Shown here in pieces: positions 16,045 to 24,886 of a stretch of DNA of 64,000 nt. The stretch comes from Sphingobium sp. V4 (GTDB taxonomy: Bacteria; Pseudomonadota; Alphaproteobacteria; Sphingomonadales; Sphingomonadaceae). The stretch is from the NCBI RefSeq assembly GCF_029590555.1, contig NZ_CP081001.1, forward strand, positions 1,612,001-1,676,000. The letters are read 5' to 3'. The notes under the pieces were generated by a model. The model saw only the letters and a program-made list of their open reading frames with translations, was not told the origin of the DNA and searched no databases. Both the position numbers and the translations under genes were made by a program. Each line of letters opens with the position of its first letter. Position 1 is the stretch's first letter.

Positions 16045-16071
16045 TGTCACATCCGGCATTGCCGTCTCGTC
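16045..16071 (+). promoter_or_regulatory. ECF41 sigma-factor promoter
   Basis: TGTCACA (16045-16051), exactly 16 bp, then CGTC (16068-16071) matches the published ECF41 target consensus TGTCACA-N16-CGTC. It lies 31 bp upstream of the carboxymuconolactone decarboxylase start and would make the operon self-activated by its own sigma factor. Confidence 0.85.
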
Positions 16072-16102
16072 ATGTCAGCAATCGTAACGAAGGAGCTGCA
16101 TC

Positions 16103-16558
16103 ATGACCGACAAGATCAATCCCTACACCGCCGCGCCGCAACTGATGAAGAGCTGGACGGCCCTGTCGACCGCCGTCGCCGACAGCCTGGAACCGAGCCT
16201 GATCGAGCTGGTGAAGATCCGGTCGTCGCAGATCAACGGCTGCGCCAACTGCATCAACATGCACACGTATGAAGCGCGGGAGAAGGGCGAGACAGAACAG
16301 CGCATCTACCTGCTTTCCGCCTGGCGCGAAGCCCCCTGCTATACCGAGCGCGAGCGCGCCGCGCTGGCCTGGACGGAGGCGCTGACAGAAATCGCCAAGG
16401 GCCACAATCACGAAGCCGCCAGGGAAGCGCTGAACTGGGAGTTCACCGAGGAGGAGCAGGTCAAGCTGACGCTGATGATCAACATCATCAACGGCTGGAA
16501 CCGGATCGCGGTGGGGTTCAACCTCTGGTACGACATGCCGATGAAGGCGGCAGCCTGA
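16103..16558 (+). CDS. Carboxymuconolactone decarboxylase family protein (AhpD-like), ECF41 partner
   Basis: A 151-residue all-helical CMD/AhpD-like protein with a redox CxxC motif (C47-A-N-C50 in GCANCINMHT), which suggests peroxidase or disulfide-reductase chemistry rather than decarboxylation. Genes of this type (the 'COE' class: carboxymuconolactone decarboxylase, oxidoreductase or epimerase) are the standard neighbours and targets of ECF41 sigma factors. The start has AAGGAG upstream. Its TGA overlaps the ATG of the sigma gene by one base. Transcription from the promoter at 16045 would be by that sigma. Confidence 0.92.
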   Translation: MTDKINPYTAAPQLMKSWTALSTAVADSLEPSLIELVKIRSSQINGCANCINMHTYEAREKGETEQRIYLLSAWREAPCYTERERAALAWTEALTEIAKGHNHEAAREALNWEFTEEEQVKLTLMINIINGWNRIAVGFNLWYDMPMKAAA

Positions 16559-17418
16559 TGGAGCGGGGGACGCAGGAGGACGCGGCGGCGCGGTTCGACC
16601 CGCTGCGTCCCCGCCTCATCCGCGTCGCCTACCGGATGCTGGGCTCGGTCGCCGATGCCGAGGATATGGTGCAGGAGGCGTTCATCCGCTGGATGGGCAC
16701 GGATCGCGGCGCGGTGCGGGAACCGGAAGCCTTTCTGCGGCGCACGGTGACGCGCCTGTGCCTGGACCAGCTCAAATCGGCGCGGGTGCAGCGGGAGACC
16801 TATGTCGGCCCCTGGCTGCCCGAACCGCTGGTCGAGGAAGGGGATGATGAGGAAGATGTCGCCCTGCCGCTGATGCTGGCGCTGGAACGGCTCTCGCCGC
16901 TGGAGCGCGCTGCCTTCCTGCTGCACGACGTGTTTGGGTTGGGTTTCGAGGAAGTCGCCGCTACGGTGGGGCGTGACGCCGCCGCCTGCCGCCAACTGGC
17001 CGCGCGCGCCCGCAGCCATGTGCGCGACGCCCGGCCGCGCTACCGGCTGGAGAAGCAGCGCGGGATGGAGATCGCCTCCGCCTTCTTCGCGGCATCGCGC
17101 AGCGGCGACATGACGGCGCTGGGGGCGATGCTGGCGGCCGATGTCAGCCTGCACAGCGATGGCGGCGGCAAGCGCCCCGCGGCGGTGCGGCCGGCGATCG
17201 GCTTCGGCCAGGTCATGCAGGTACACAAGGCGCTGGCGGTGCTGTTCGGCAAATATGGATCGACGCTGCTGCGCACCTGCATCATCAACGGCCTGTCCGG
17301 CTTCGTCACCCGCGAGGCCGATGGCGAGGTCCAGACGACGGCGCTGGATATCGAGGATGGCAAGGTCACGGCCATCTACATCATGCGCAACCCCGACAAG
17401 CTGCGCCATCTGCATTGA
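16558..17418 (+). CDS. ECF41-type sigma factor with C-terminal SnoaL-like domain
   Basis: A 286-residue sigma factor of the ECF41 (SigJ-like) group. Region 2 lies at about residues 10-80 (RVAYRMLGSVADAEDMVQEAF) and region 4 at about 105-165. An NTF2/SnoaL-like C-terminal extension of some 115 residues replaces a separate anti-sigma factor. The family hallmark DGGGK is at about residues 201-205, and the C-terminal NPDKLRHL matches the NPDKL motif. In characterised members the extension both activates and inhibits the sigma. It forms an operon with the CMD gene behind an exact ECF41 promoter. The inducing signal is unknown. Confidence 0.93.
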   Translation: MERGTQEDAAARFDPLRPRLIRVAYRMLGSVADAEDMVQEAFIRWMGTDRGAVREPEAFLRRTVTRLCLDQLKSARVQRETYVGPWLPEPLVEEGDDEEDVALPLMLALERLSPLERAAFLLHDVFGLGFEEVAATVGRDAAACRQLAARARSHVRDARPRYRLEKQRGMEIASAFFAASRSGDMTALGAMLAADVSLHSDGGGKRPAAVRPAIGFGQVMQVHKALAVLFGKYGSTLLRTCIINGLSGFVTREADGEVQTTALDIEDGKVTAIYIMRNPDKLRHLH

Positions 17419-17447
17419 GGATGTGGTTGAGGCGGCGGCGGCCAGAA

Positions 17448-17465
17448 GCGACCATTCTTGGTCGC
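17448..17465 (+). terminator. Short hairpin after ECF41 gene
   Basis: GCGACCA-TTCT-TGGTCGC is a perfect 7-bp stem 29 bp after the sigma stop. There is no T-tract, so its role as a terminator is tentative. Confidence 0.4.
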
Positions 17466-17559
17466 GCCGTTAGGTCATCCGCGTTCCTGAAACCCGTCAC
17501 TCATTTAGATGGCAAGTCGAAGGCTGGATGACCAAACCGATGGAAAGCGGAAGAACGGC

Positions 17560-18216
17560 TTATTGGCGTGGTGACTGTAGCTCGCTGATCTCGCCATCAC
17601 CAAATTGATCTAGTGTGGAGAGAAATGGCATTGACGCCAAATTGGCGCAGTCTGGCGCTGGCCCGTTCCCCGTTAAGAATTGGGCGTGCGTCAGCGCGAT
17701 GTAGGACGAAAACGCATCGGCCGTATCGGCTTCGGTCGGGCTGAGAGCCTTCCGCGCAGCTTGTAGGCCGATATCGTTGCGCTGACTCACCCCGAGCCGT
17801 TCGCTGACCTTCACCCCCCACATATCATCACGGAGGTGGCAGACGGTCATAGCTAGCGCCGTACCACGCACCCGCGAATATCGGTCATTCGCTTTCTCGT
17901 AATCGAGCAATGCCGCGCTGCCGCTGTTTTGAGTAGCAGCATACCGCTGTCGCTCATCAGCAGCGACAGCCGCTCCCCAGATTGCGCCCGGCACCTGAAC
18001 GACCCACGCACCGAAGCCCGTTGCCTGATCGCGCTGTACCGGATCGCTGCCGAACTCGGCGATACTGTTTGCCGGAACACGATCTGCCTCGGCAATCTCA
18101 TTGCTAGGAGCGTCGGCCGCATTTTCGATGTAGGCGAGCGGCTCTTCCGATTGCTTCGGACTACAACCAGTAACGATCATGCCACCCAGCGCAGCGACTA
18201 AAAAGACTGTCTTCAT
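17560..18216 (-). CDS. Hypothetical lipoprotein
   Basis: A 218-residue protein with a lipoprotein signal: a hydrophobic stretch ending MIVTGC, with Cys about residue 18. The ATG at 18216 follows a GGGGGG ribosome binding site; the open frame to 18402 would bury the signal. The mature part is acidic, with two short cysteine-containing segments (TVCHLRDD and PAPDCANL) that might form a disulfide. I recognise no family. Base composition is clearly less GC-rich than its neighbours (about 48% in one 60-base line sampled), which suggests acquisition by transfer. A nested hairpin lies upstream. Confidence 0.7.
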   Translation of the reverse strand: MKTVFLVAALGGMIVTGCSPKQSEEPLAYIENAADAPSNEIAEADRVPANSIAEFGSDPVQRDQATGFGAWVVQVPGAIWGAAVAADERQRYAATQNSGSAALLDYEKANDRYSRVRGTALAMTVCHLRDDMWGVKVSERLGVSQRNDIGLQAARKALSPTEADTADAFSSYIALTHAQFLTGNGPAPDCANLASMPFLSTLDQFGDGEISELQSPRQ

Positions 18217-18300
18217 GCCCCCCACAGCCGGTAAAGTCAAAACGCCGCCCGCGCAGATACAGAGCACATCACGACAGCTTTTAGGAACGATCGCATTAAG

Positions 18301-18353
18301 GCTGTGCGGTAGCAAGCGGGTGATTGCTGCCGAATGATTTTTTGCCGCACAGC
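18301..18353 (-). other. Nested inverted repeat upstream of lipoprotein gene
   Basis: Outer arms GCTGTGCGG (18301-18309) and CCGCACAGC (18345-18353) are a perfect 9-bp pair. They enclose AGCAA/TTGCT arms (18311-18315, 18324-18328) and an AT-rich bulge. It lies 85 bp upstream of the lipoprotein start and could be a leader-RNA structure or the remnant of a repeat. Confidence 0.4.
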
Positions 18354-18423
18354 GCCAGCTATTGCAGGCCATCTCACCGAAACCTGACAGTCCGCAATCC
18401 ACCCTTCTTGCCGATCCCTCTGT

Positions 18424-19374
18424 CTATAGAAATATCCGCCGCAACGGCGTCACCCGGATCAGGCGGAAGGCGAGGAACGGCAGCAGCAAGGCCAGCGCAA
18501 GCAGCACCGCCTTGCCCATATAAGGCGTCAGATAATGGACCACCGCGACATGGAGATACATGATCACAAGCGACGCGCGCCCAATTGTCGCCACCGGCCC
18601 GGCGTAAGGCGCGATCAGGGCTGACAGGCGGAAGATCAGGAGCGACGTCGCCACCGCCACGCCGATCGACAGCAAGGGCCAGCCATAGTCGGCGACCTTC
18701 ATGTTAAGCGTGGGCAGGACACCGCCCAAACCCAGCACCGCCAGCGCGCCCAGCGGCAGGATCATGCGGTTATGCCAGGGCACGCGCGGCCAGACCGCGC
18801 CGACCCAGAGCAGCAGGAACGCCATCGGTACGCTCAGCAGCCCCAGCGGCGACGCGTGAGTCCACCAGCCCAGCACGTAGGCGAACAGCAGCATCGGCAA
18901 CAGGAGCAGTGCCCAGCGCCGGTCCAGCGGATCGGGCCAGCGTTTCAACGCGACGTTGAACAGGATGCGGGCGATCATCAGGCAGGGCACGAACCAGAAG
19001 ATGATATAGGGGCCTGGCAACCAGGTTCCGCCCAGCAGGATCGGCGCCAGATCGTCCGGCCAGTGACGGAATATCGGCCTTTGCCCCTTGAGCGGCTCGA
19101 TGATCTGTTCAACGATCAGAAGCAACGCGAGGAAGGCGGCATAGGGCCGCATCTGGCTGGCGATCTGGCGGCGGGTGAAGGCGCCCACCGGCTGCGGGCG
19201 CGAGAGCATCCCCGATAGCAGGAAGAAGAGCGGCATGTGGAAGCTGTACATGGCGTCGCGCAGTGGGCCGCGCGTCCAGACATGGCCGATGACGACGGCG
19301 ATGATGCCGATCCCCCGTGCCACATCGACCCAGTCGAGCCGATATTGCGCCTGTGGCTGCCCCCTTTTATCCAT
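18424..19374 (-). CDS. Acyltransferase family membrane protein
   Basis: A 316-residue polytopic inner-membrane protein of the acyltransferase 3/OpgC-like type, with about ten membrane segments. The N-terminal block RLDWVDVARGIGIIAVVIGH carries the conserved His, and FHMPLFFLLSG follows near residue 50. Members O-acylate sugars of surface glycans or periplasmic glucans; the substrate here is unknown. The ATG at 19374 is chosen over the in-frame GTG at 19383. It is divergent from the pseudouridine synthase gene. Confidence 0.85.
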   Translation of the reverse strand: MDKRGQPQAQYRLDWVDVARGIGIIAVVIGHVWTRGPLRDAMYSFHMPLFFLLSGMLSRPQPVGAFTRRQIASQMRPYAAFLALLLIVEQIIEPLKGQRPIFRHWPDDLAPILLGGTWLPGPYIIFWFVPCLMIARILFNVALKRWPDPLDRRWALLLLPMLLFAYVLGWWTHASPLGLLSVPMAFLLLWVGAVWPRVPWHNRMILPLGALAVLGLGGVLPTLNMKVADYGWPLLSIGVAVATSLLIFRLSALIAPYAGPVATIGRASLVIMYLHVAVVHYLTPYMGKAVLLALALLLPFLAFRLIRVTPLRRIFL

Positions 19375-19425
19375 CGCCGTCACGCCCTATAGGATGCGGC
19401 GCGTGCGTCAATCGCCCCCCTTCCC

Positions 19426-20121
19426 TTGATCGGATTTTCCCACTTGGCCCTGCTTACCGACCATGTCCTGTTTATCGATGGCGAGGCGCTGATCCTCGAC
19501 AAGCCCGCCGGCCTGCCGGTGGACGCGCCGCGCGACGGGTCGATCGCGCTGGAGAACCATCTCGCTTCGCTGACCTTCGGATTCCAGCGCTGGCCGTTGC
19601 CCGTCCACCGGCTGGATCGCGACACCAGCGGTTGCCTGCTGCTCGCGCGCAATCCCAAGGCGCACAAACGCTTCGCCGCAGCATTCGAGGCCGGAACCGT
19701 CGTCAAACGCTATGTCGCGGTGCTCGAAGGCGTGCCGGCGGAGGATGAGGGCACGATCGAACTCTCGCTCAAGAAGGTCAGCACCGCCGCGCAGGGATGG
19801 CGCATGATCGCGGCGAAGGCGGGCAAGCCCGCCGTCACCCACTGGCGCAAGCTGGCGGAGAAGGATGGTCGCGCGCTGATCGCCTTCACCCCCGAAACCG
19901 GCCGTACCCACCAGATCCGCGTCCATGCCCAGCATGGGCTGGGCTTCGGCATCGTCGGCGATCCGGTCTATGGCGATGGCATGGGCAAGATGCTGCTCCA
20001 CAGCCGCTTCCTGAGCGTGCCGCGTGGCGACAAGCCCCCGGCGGAGGCGACCGCGCCCTTGCCCGCGACCTTCGTCGCGGCCGGCTTCGGGCCGGAGATA
20101 CTGGACGATGCCGGACTTTGA
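19426..20121 (+). CDS. RluA-family pseudouridine synthase
   Basis: A 231-residue RNA pseudouridine synthase. The catalytic motif HRLDRDTSGCLLLARN includes the nucleophilic Asp, and ETGRTHQIRVHAQHGLG is the second conserved block. There is no S4 domain, so it resembles the short RluA/RluC-like or TruC-like proteins acting on rRNA or tRNA. No ATG exists at the right place; TTG at 19426 or 19444 is the likely start, with no clear ribosome binding site, so the N-terminus is uncertain. Its end overlaps the start of arfB by 14 bp. Confidence 0.88.
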   Translation: MIGFSHLALLTDHVLFIDGEALILDKPAGLPVDAPRDGSIALENHLASLTFGFQRWPLPVHRLDRDTSGCLLLARNPKAHKRFAAAFEAGTVVKRYVAVLEGVPAEDEGTIELSLKKVSTAAQGWRMIAAKAGKPAVTHWRKLAEKDGRALIAFTPETGRTHQIRVHAQHGLGFGIVGDPVYGDGMGKMLLHSRFLSVPRGDKPPAEATAPLPATFVAAGFGPEILDDAGL

Positions 20122-20512
20122 GATTCCCGATGATGCGCTGGAAGAGCGCTTCATCACCGGGGGAGGCCCCGGCGGCCAGAATGTGAACAAGGTCGCGACC
20201 GCAGTGCAACTGCGCGTCAACCTGTTCCGGCTCGGCCTGCCGCCCTATGCCTATCGCAAGATCAAGGAACTCGCCGGATCGCGGCTGACGTCCGCCAACG
20301 AGATACTGATCCAGGCGAACCGCTTTCGCACGCAGGAGGCCAATCGCCAGGACGCGCGCGACCGGCTGGCCGAGATGATCGCCAGGGCGCATGAACGCGA
20401 CGCCCGCCGCATCGCCACCAAGCCGGGCAAGGCCGCCAAGGCCCGCCGGGTCGACGCCAAGAAGGCGCGCAGTTCGGTGAAACAGGGGCGTGGCAAGGTA
20501 CGGATGGACTGA
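20108..20512 (+). CDS. arfB: Peptidyl-tRNA hydrolase ArfB (alternative ribosome rescue)
   Basis: A 134-residue release-factor homologue that frees stalled ribosomes lacking a stop codon. The catalytic GGQ motif is in ITGGGPGGQNVNKV (about residues 17-30). The C-terminal tail is strongly basic (KPGKAAKARRVDAKKAR), as needed to enter the empty mRNA channel. The length matches the family. The ATG at 20108 overlaps the preceding pseudouridine synthase gene, suggesting co-transcription of two ribosome-related functions. Confidence 0.94.
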   Translation: MPDFEIPDDALEERFITGGGPGGQNVNKVATAVQLRVNLFRLGLPPYAYRKIKELAGSRLTSANEILIQANRFRTQEANRQDARDRLAEMIARAHERDARRIATKPGKAAKARRVDAKKARSSVKQGRGKVRMD

Positions 20513-20556
20513 GCCATGCTCTGGTCAGAACGGCATCGACCGCCTACATCGGCCGC

Positions 20557-21042
20557 ATGTACGACTTTGCCCCCGATGCCGACGCCGACAAGGCGACCCT
20601 GTATGCGGACCTTCTGTCCGCAGCCGATGCGCTGACGCGCGATGAAGCCGATGGGGTCGCCAACATGGCGAACCTGTCCGCGCTGATCTGGCAATATCTT
20701 CCCGACCTCAACTGGGCCGGCTTCTACCGGATGGTGGACGGCGAACTGGTGCTTGGCCCCTTCCAGGGCAAGGCGGCGTGCATTCGCATTCCGCTGGGCC
20801 GGGGGGTGTGCGGGACGGCGGCGCAAACCGGCGAAACGCAGCTGGTGCCCGACGTCCACGCCTTTCCCGGCCATATCGCCTGCGACGCGGCGAGCGCGTC
20901 CGAGATCGTCGTGCCGCTGGTCGTCGATGGCCGGGTGGTCGGGGTTCTGGACCTCGACAGTCCGCGCGTGGCCCGTTTCGATGCGGAGGATGCGAAAGGG
21001 CTGGAGGCGCTCGCCGCAAGGATTGCCAGCCGGATCGGCTGA
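20557..21042 (+). CDS. GAF domain free methionine-(R)-sulfoxide reductase
   Basis: A 161-residue single GAF-domain protein of the fRMsr (YebR/MsrC) type that reduces free methionine-R-sulfoxide. Three characteristic cysteines are visible: in GKAACIRIPLGRGVCGTAA (two) and HIACDAAS (one). The acidic substrate site SEIVVPLVVDGRVVGVLDLDS is also present. It is cytosolic. It lies 44 bp after arfB on the same strand. Confidence 0.9.
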   Translation: MYDFAPDADADKATLYADLLSAADALTRDEADGVANMANLSALIWQYLPDLNWAGFYRMVDGELVLGPFQGKAACIRIPLGRGVCGTAAQTGETQLVPDVHAFPGHIACDAASASEIVVPLVVDGRVVGVLDLDSPRVARFDAEDAKGLEALAARIASRIG

Positions 21043-21121
21043 CCCCCGTTAGCCCGCCTGCCGCACGCCCCGTTTCGGGACAGGGTGCCGCGGCTGGACG
21101 CGTGGATGCAGGCGGATCATC

Positions 21122-21146
21122 ATGCTAAACGACGCGTTAGCATTTT
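21122..21146 (+). terminator. Possible terminator after the GAF gene
   Basis: ATGCTAA (21122-21128) pairs with TTAGCAT (21137-21143), followed by TTT. It is a weak, AT-rich 7-bp stem. Confidence 0.35.
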
Positions 21147-21189
21147 GGCCCGCGCGTCCGCGCGCCGTGGCAAACAGGGAGACTAGATC

Positions 21190-22221
21190 ATGCGGATGGC
21201 AACTCTGGCCCTGATCGGCGCCAGCCTGGTCCTGACGGGTACGACGACCCCCGCCATCGCCGGCGGCAAGCCGGGCGCGCAGGCGCCCCGCGTCGGGATG
21301 GGCGGAACCGCGATGCACCGTTGGGGGCCGCGCCATAATGGACGCTGGTTTGCCGGCTGGCGTGCGCCGGGGGGATGGGCCGCCTATCGCCGTCCGGTCC
21401 ATGGCTATATCCTGCCGCGCTACTGGATCAGCCCCGCCTATTATATCGCCAATTACGGCGCCTATGGCCTGCCGGCGCCGGCGCATGGCTATGGCTGGTC
21501 CCGCTATTATGACGATGCGGTCATGACCGACCGTTATGGCCGCGTCTATGATTACCGCAGCGATGTCGACTGGGACCGCCATGAGGGCGGCTATGACGAT
21601 CGCTATCCCGGTCCGCCCCGGCGCGACGATGGCGTCGGCGGCGCGGTGATCGGCGCAGTCGTGGGCGGCGTGGCGGGCAACCGCATCGCCGGACGCGGAA
21701 ACCGTACCGCCGGTACGCTGATCGGCGCCGGTGTCGGCGCGGTTGCCGGCATGGCGATCGACAAGGCGGAGGACGGACCGCGCCACGCGCCGCCCCCCCC
21801 GCATCACCGGGGCGCGGACTATGATGACGGCCGGGGTTATGACGACGATGTGGTGGCCCGCCATGGGGACGATGGCGAAAGTCAGTATGACGGCCGCTGG
21901 ACCGGCACCTGGACCACCGACGACGGCCGCAAGGTCAGCGGCACCTATGAAGGCCGTTTCGAGGGCGACGTGCGCGGCGCGGGTGTCGATTATGACGCGC
22001 CGCCCTATGGCCCCGGCCCGCATTGGGGGGCCGGCCCCGCGCCGATGGTGAGCCATGGCGGCGGCTATATCGCCGGGGGCTATTATTATCCCGCGCCGAT
22101 CGTGACCACCGTCACGGTCCAGCCGGCCGCAACCTCGACCACGACGACCAGCTATGTGACCGAGAAGGTGCGATACCGCACGTCGGCGGGCAAAGTCCGC
22201 CGGGCCTGCCGCTGCAAATAG
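21190..22221 (+). CDS. RcnB/glycine-zipper envelope protein
   Basis: A 343-residue exported protein with a signal peptide (about residues 1-25). An aromatic-rich RcnB-like region follows (about 35-125; ILPRYWISPAYYI resembles the RcnB core), then a glycine-zipper segment (about 150-195: GGAVIGAVVGGVAGNRIAG and TLIGAGVGAVAGMAID). An Asp/Tyr/His-rich region and a Thr-rich C-terminus ending RRACRCK complete it. RcnB domains occur in periplasmic nickel/cobalt proteins, but whether this one binds metal is unknown. The zipper suggests membrane association or oligomerisation. The start has a GGGAGACTAGATC leader. Confidence 0.75.
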   Translation: MRMATLALIGASLVLTGTTTPAIAGGKPGAQAPRVGMGGTAMHRWGPRHNGRWFAGWRAPGGWAAYRRPVHGYILPRYWISPAYYIANYGAYGLPAPAHGYGWSRYYDDAVMTDRYGRVYDYRSDVDWDRHEGGYDDRYPGPPRRDDGVGGAVIGAVVGGVAGNRIAGRGNRTAGTLIGAGVGAVAGMAIDKAEDGPRHAPPPPHHRGADYDDGRGYDDDVVARHGDDGESQYDGRWTGTWTTDDGRKVSGTYEGRFEGDVRGAGVDYDAPPYGPGPHWGAGPAPMVSHGGGYIAGGYYYPAPIVTTVTVQPAATSTTTTSYVTEKVRYRTSAGKVRRACRCK

Positions 22222-22252
22222 GGGGCCGATGCGGCCGGCGCGCCCGCGCCGG

Positions 22253-24769
22253 TCAACGGCCGGGAAAGACGGCGGTGAAGGGTTGCGGCCGGCCGAAATG
22301 GAATCCCTGGCCGATCAGGCAGCCCCGGCCGAGGAGCAGTTGCGCCTGCTCCTCCGTTTCCACGCCCTCCGCAACCACTTCCATGCCGAAACTGCCGCCC
22401 AGCTTCACGATGGCGTCGACGATTGCCGCATTGCCTTCATCCTGCCCGATATTGCTGACGAAGCTGCGATCGATCTTGAGCACATCGACGGGATAATGTT
22501 TGAGATGGCTGAGCGAGGCATAGCCCGTGCCGAAATCGTCCAGCGCGACGCGCACGCCGGCTTGCGAAAACTGGCGGAGTGCGATGGCCACCTGATCCGC
22601 GCCGCGGCCCAGAAAGACGGTCTCCGTGACCTCGATCTCGACATGGGCGGCAGGGATGTCGCGCCGGTGCAACTGCTCCAGCACGCTGTCGGCAAAGCCC
22701 GCCTGGGTGAAATCGGCCGCTGAGGCGTTGATCGCAATCCGGCCCGGATCATGGCCCGAGGCCAGCCATTGGCAAAGGTCGCGCAGCACGGCGTCCAACA
22801 TGCGCTGGGTCAGCGCAACGGCGATTTCTCCATGGTCGAAGGCCGCCGCGATGCTGGCGGGCAGTTGCACGCCCATGCGCGGGTGCAGCCAGCGCAGCAA
22901 CGCTTCATAGCCCAGCACCCTGCCGCTGCGCAGGTCGACCTTGGGCTGATAATAGGGCATGACCAGATCGTCGGCGATCACCTGTCGCGCCATGCGCAGC
23001 ATCGAGCCGCGTTGCTGCGCTTCGGCCCGCAGGCTCGACCGGAACAGCGTCAGACGGCCGCGCCCCGCCGCTTTGGACGCATAGAGGGCCAAGTCCGCCG
23101 CCTTGAGAAGTTCGTCTGCCTCTATGCCGTCCTCGCCGAACAGCGCCGCACCCATGCTGACACCGCAGTCGAGCGAACGGCCCTGATGCAGGTGCGGCCT
23201 GCGCAACTGCTCGGCCAGTTGCCCACTCCAGCGTTCGAGCGACGCCGCGCTGTCCAGCGACGGCGCGATCAGACCGAATTCGTCGCCCCCCAGCCGACCG
23301 AGCACCGCATCGGACGGCGCGACCGCCGCGAGCCGCGCGGCAAAGCCGCAGAGCAGCGCATCGCCCGCATCATGGCCCAGCGAATCATTCGTGCGCTTGA
23401 GATCGTCGATGTCGAGCAGCAGCAAGCCGAACCGTTCGCTCCGCTGCACCGCATCGGCCGCCATTTCCTCCAGCCGCGCCTGCCACAGGGCGCGGTTGGG
23501 CAGCAGGGTCATCGGATCATGTGTCGCCGCCCAGCGGATACGCTCTTCCGCGTCATGTTCTTCCGTCACGTCGAGAAAGGTGACGATGATCCGCAGCGGC
23601 CGCCCCGCCTCGCACCGGGTGGTCCAGCCTGTGCTCTTGATCCAGCGCAATGCGCCGTCATTCGCGCGGACGATGCGCAGCGTCGCTTCGAAATGGGGTG
23701 GCACGGTGCCCCCCGCGACAGCATCCAGCATGGCGCGCAGACTGTCCCGGTCCCCTGGATGTACCAGCGAAAGCGCGAGTTCGTTGGTTGCGGGCACATC
23801 GTCCGCAACGCCCAGCATGGCGCGCAGTTCAGGCGACCAGTTGCGCGTGCCCGCCATTGCGTCGAAATCCCAGATGCCAAGCCGCGCCGACTGGACCGCG
23901 AGGCGGAACCGCTCCTCGCTGTCGGCCAGCGCGCTCTGCGCCAGGCGACTGGCATGGACATCCTCCAGCGTGCCGTACCAGCGGATGATCCGGCCCCGAT
24001 CATCGCGGCGCGCAGCCGCGCGGGCGCGCATCCAGCGAAAGTCGCCATCCCGCAGCAGGATACGATAATCGACGTCGATCGGTTCGCCGCTCGCCAGATG
24101 CTCCTGCCACAGGGCCGTCACGCGCACGACATCCGCTTCGTGCAGCGCCGCGATCCAGCCCGTGCCGAGCGCATCCTGCGCGGTCATGCCGGTCAGGTCC
24201 TCAAAACGCGGCCCGACCTCCTCAATGCTGCCGTCCGGCGCCGCAGTCCAGGGCACCTGCGGACTGAGATCGACCGACCAGCGATAATGTTCCCGGCTTT
24301 CCGTCAGGGCTGCTTTGAGCGCCATCGTTTCCGACCGGTGGCAGTCCTGAATATCCTCCACCGTCCCGATGAACAGGCTGTTGCCCCCCGATCCCGCCGC
24401 GCGCCGCAGCCGGATACGGCACCAGCGACGTCCGCCATCCGCACAGCGCAGGCGCAGCGTAATGGGCGCGGGATGATTGCGGGTCGCCGCATCGAGCAAT
24501 CGGCGCAGGTCGGCGGGGTCGAACGCGGCGCGCCAGCCATGTCCACGCGGTTCGCCCGCGAATCGCAGGGTCGCACGCCCCTGCTCGGACCGCCAAGCCA
24601 GCATGTGACCCCGATGATCCACCACCCAGCGAAACAGGGCCGGCGACAAACGATCGAAAAGGGGCGAATCAAGGAGATTGTTACGGTCGGGAAACAGCGT
24701 GTGCGAGGCCCGATCACGGAGCGGAATCAGCCGCGCGTCGTCGAAACGGCGATCAGCAAAGCGATCCAC
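22253..24769 (-). CDS. PAS-PAS-PAS-GGDEF-EAL cyclic-di-GMP signalling protein
   Basis: An 838-residue soluble protein. Three PAS/PAC-like sensor segments occupy about residues 35-140, 165-275 and 285-400. A GGDEF diguanylate cyclase domain (about 410-570) has an intact LGGDEF active site, and an EAL phosphodiesterase domain (about 590-830) retains YEALLRW, the DDFGTGYASL loop and EGVET. Both catalytic motifs look functional, so net activity cannot be predicted. No membrane segment is present, so it senses a cytosolic cue. Such proteins commonly govern the switch to exopolysaccharide and biofilm, which may be relevant to the XrtA locus. Confidence 0.93.
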   Translation of the reverse strand: MDRFADRRFDDARLIPLRDRASHTLFPDRNNLLDSPLFDRLSPALFRWVVDHRGHMLAWRSEQGRATLRFAGEPRGHGWRAAFDPADLRRLLDAATRNHPAPITLRLRCADGGRRWCRIRLRRAAGSGGNSLFIGTVEDIQDCHRSETMALKAALTESREHYRWSVDLSPQVPWTAAPDGSIEEVGPRFEDLTGMTAQDALGTGWIAALHEADVVRVTALWQEHLASGEPIDVDYRILLRDGDFRWMRARAAARRDDRGRIIRWYGTLEDVHASRLAQSALADSEERFRLAVQSARLGIWDFDAMAGTRNWSPELRAMLGVADDVPATNELALSLVHPGDRDSLRAMLDAVAGGTVPPHFEATLRIVRANDGALRWIKSTGWTTRCEAGRPLRIIVTFLDVTEEHDAEERIRWAATHDPMTLLPNRALWQARLEEMAADAVQRSERFGLLLLDIDDLKRTNDSLGHDAGDALLCGFAARLAAVAPSDAVLGRLGGDEFGLIAPSLDSAASLERWSGQLAEQLRRPHLHQGRSLDCGVSMGAALFGEDGIEADELLKAADLALYASKAAGRGRLTLFRSSLRAEAQQRGSMLRMARQVIADDLVMPYYQPKVDLRSGRVLGYEALLRWLHPRMGVQLPASIAAAFDHGEIAVALTQRMLDAVLRDLCQWLASGHDPGRIAINASAADFTQAGFADSVLEQLHRRDIPAAHVEIEVTETVFLGRGADQVAIALRQFSQAGVRVALDDFGTGYASLSHLKHYPVDVLKIDRSFVSNIGQDEGNAAIVDAIVKLGGSFGMEVVAEGVETEEQAQLLLGRGCLIGQGFHFGRPQPFTAVFPGR

Positions 24770-24886
24770 CGCCGTCCTCCAATCCCACTTTCCTCATCCT
24801 GCCCATGAGAGGCAGTTAGAGGAAAAAGTTAAACAAATTAATCAACGGCGCACGAAATCTGTCGCAAATGAAGGGCTTTTGCCGAA

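Noticed and set aside
22751..24808. 685-residue + strand open frame
   Set aside because: It is the antisense shadow of the PAS-GGDEF-EAL gene; the minus strand has intact GGDEF and EAL motifs.
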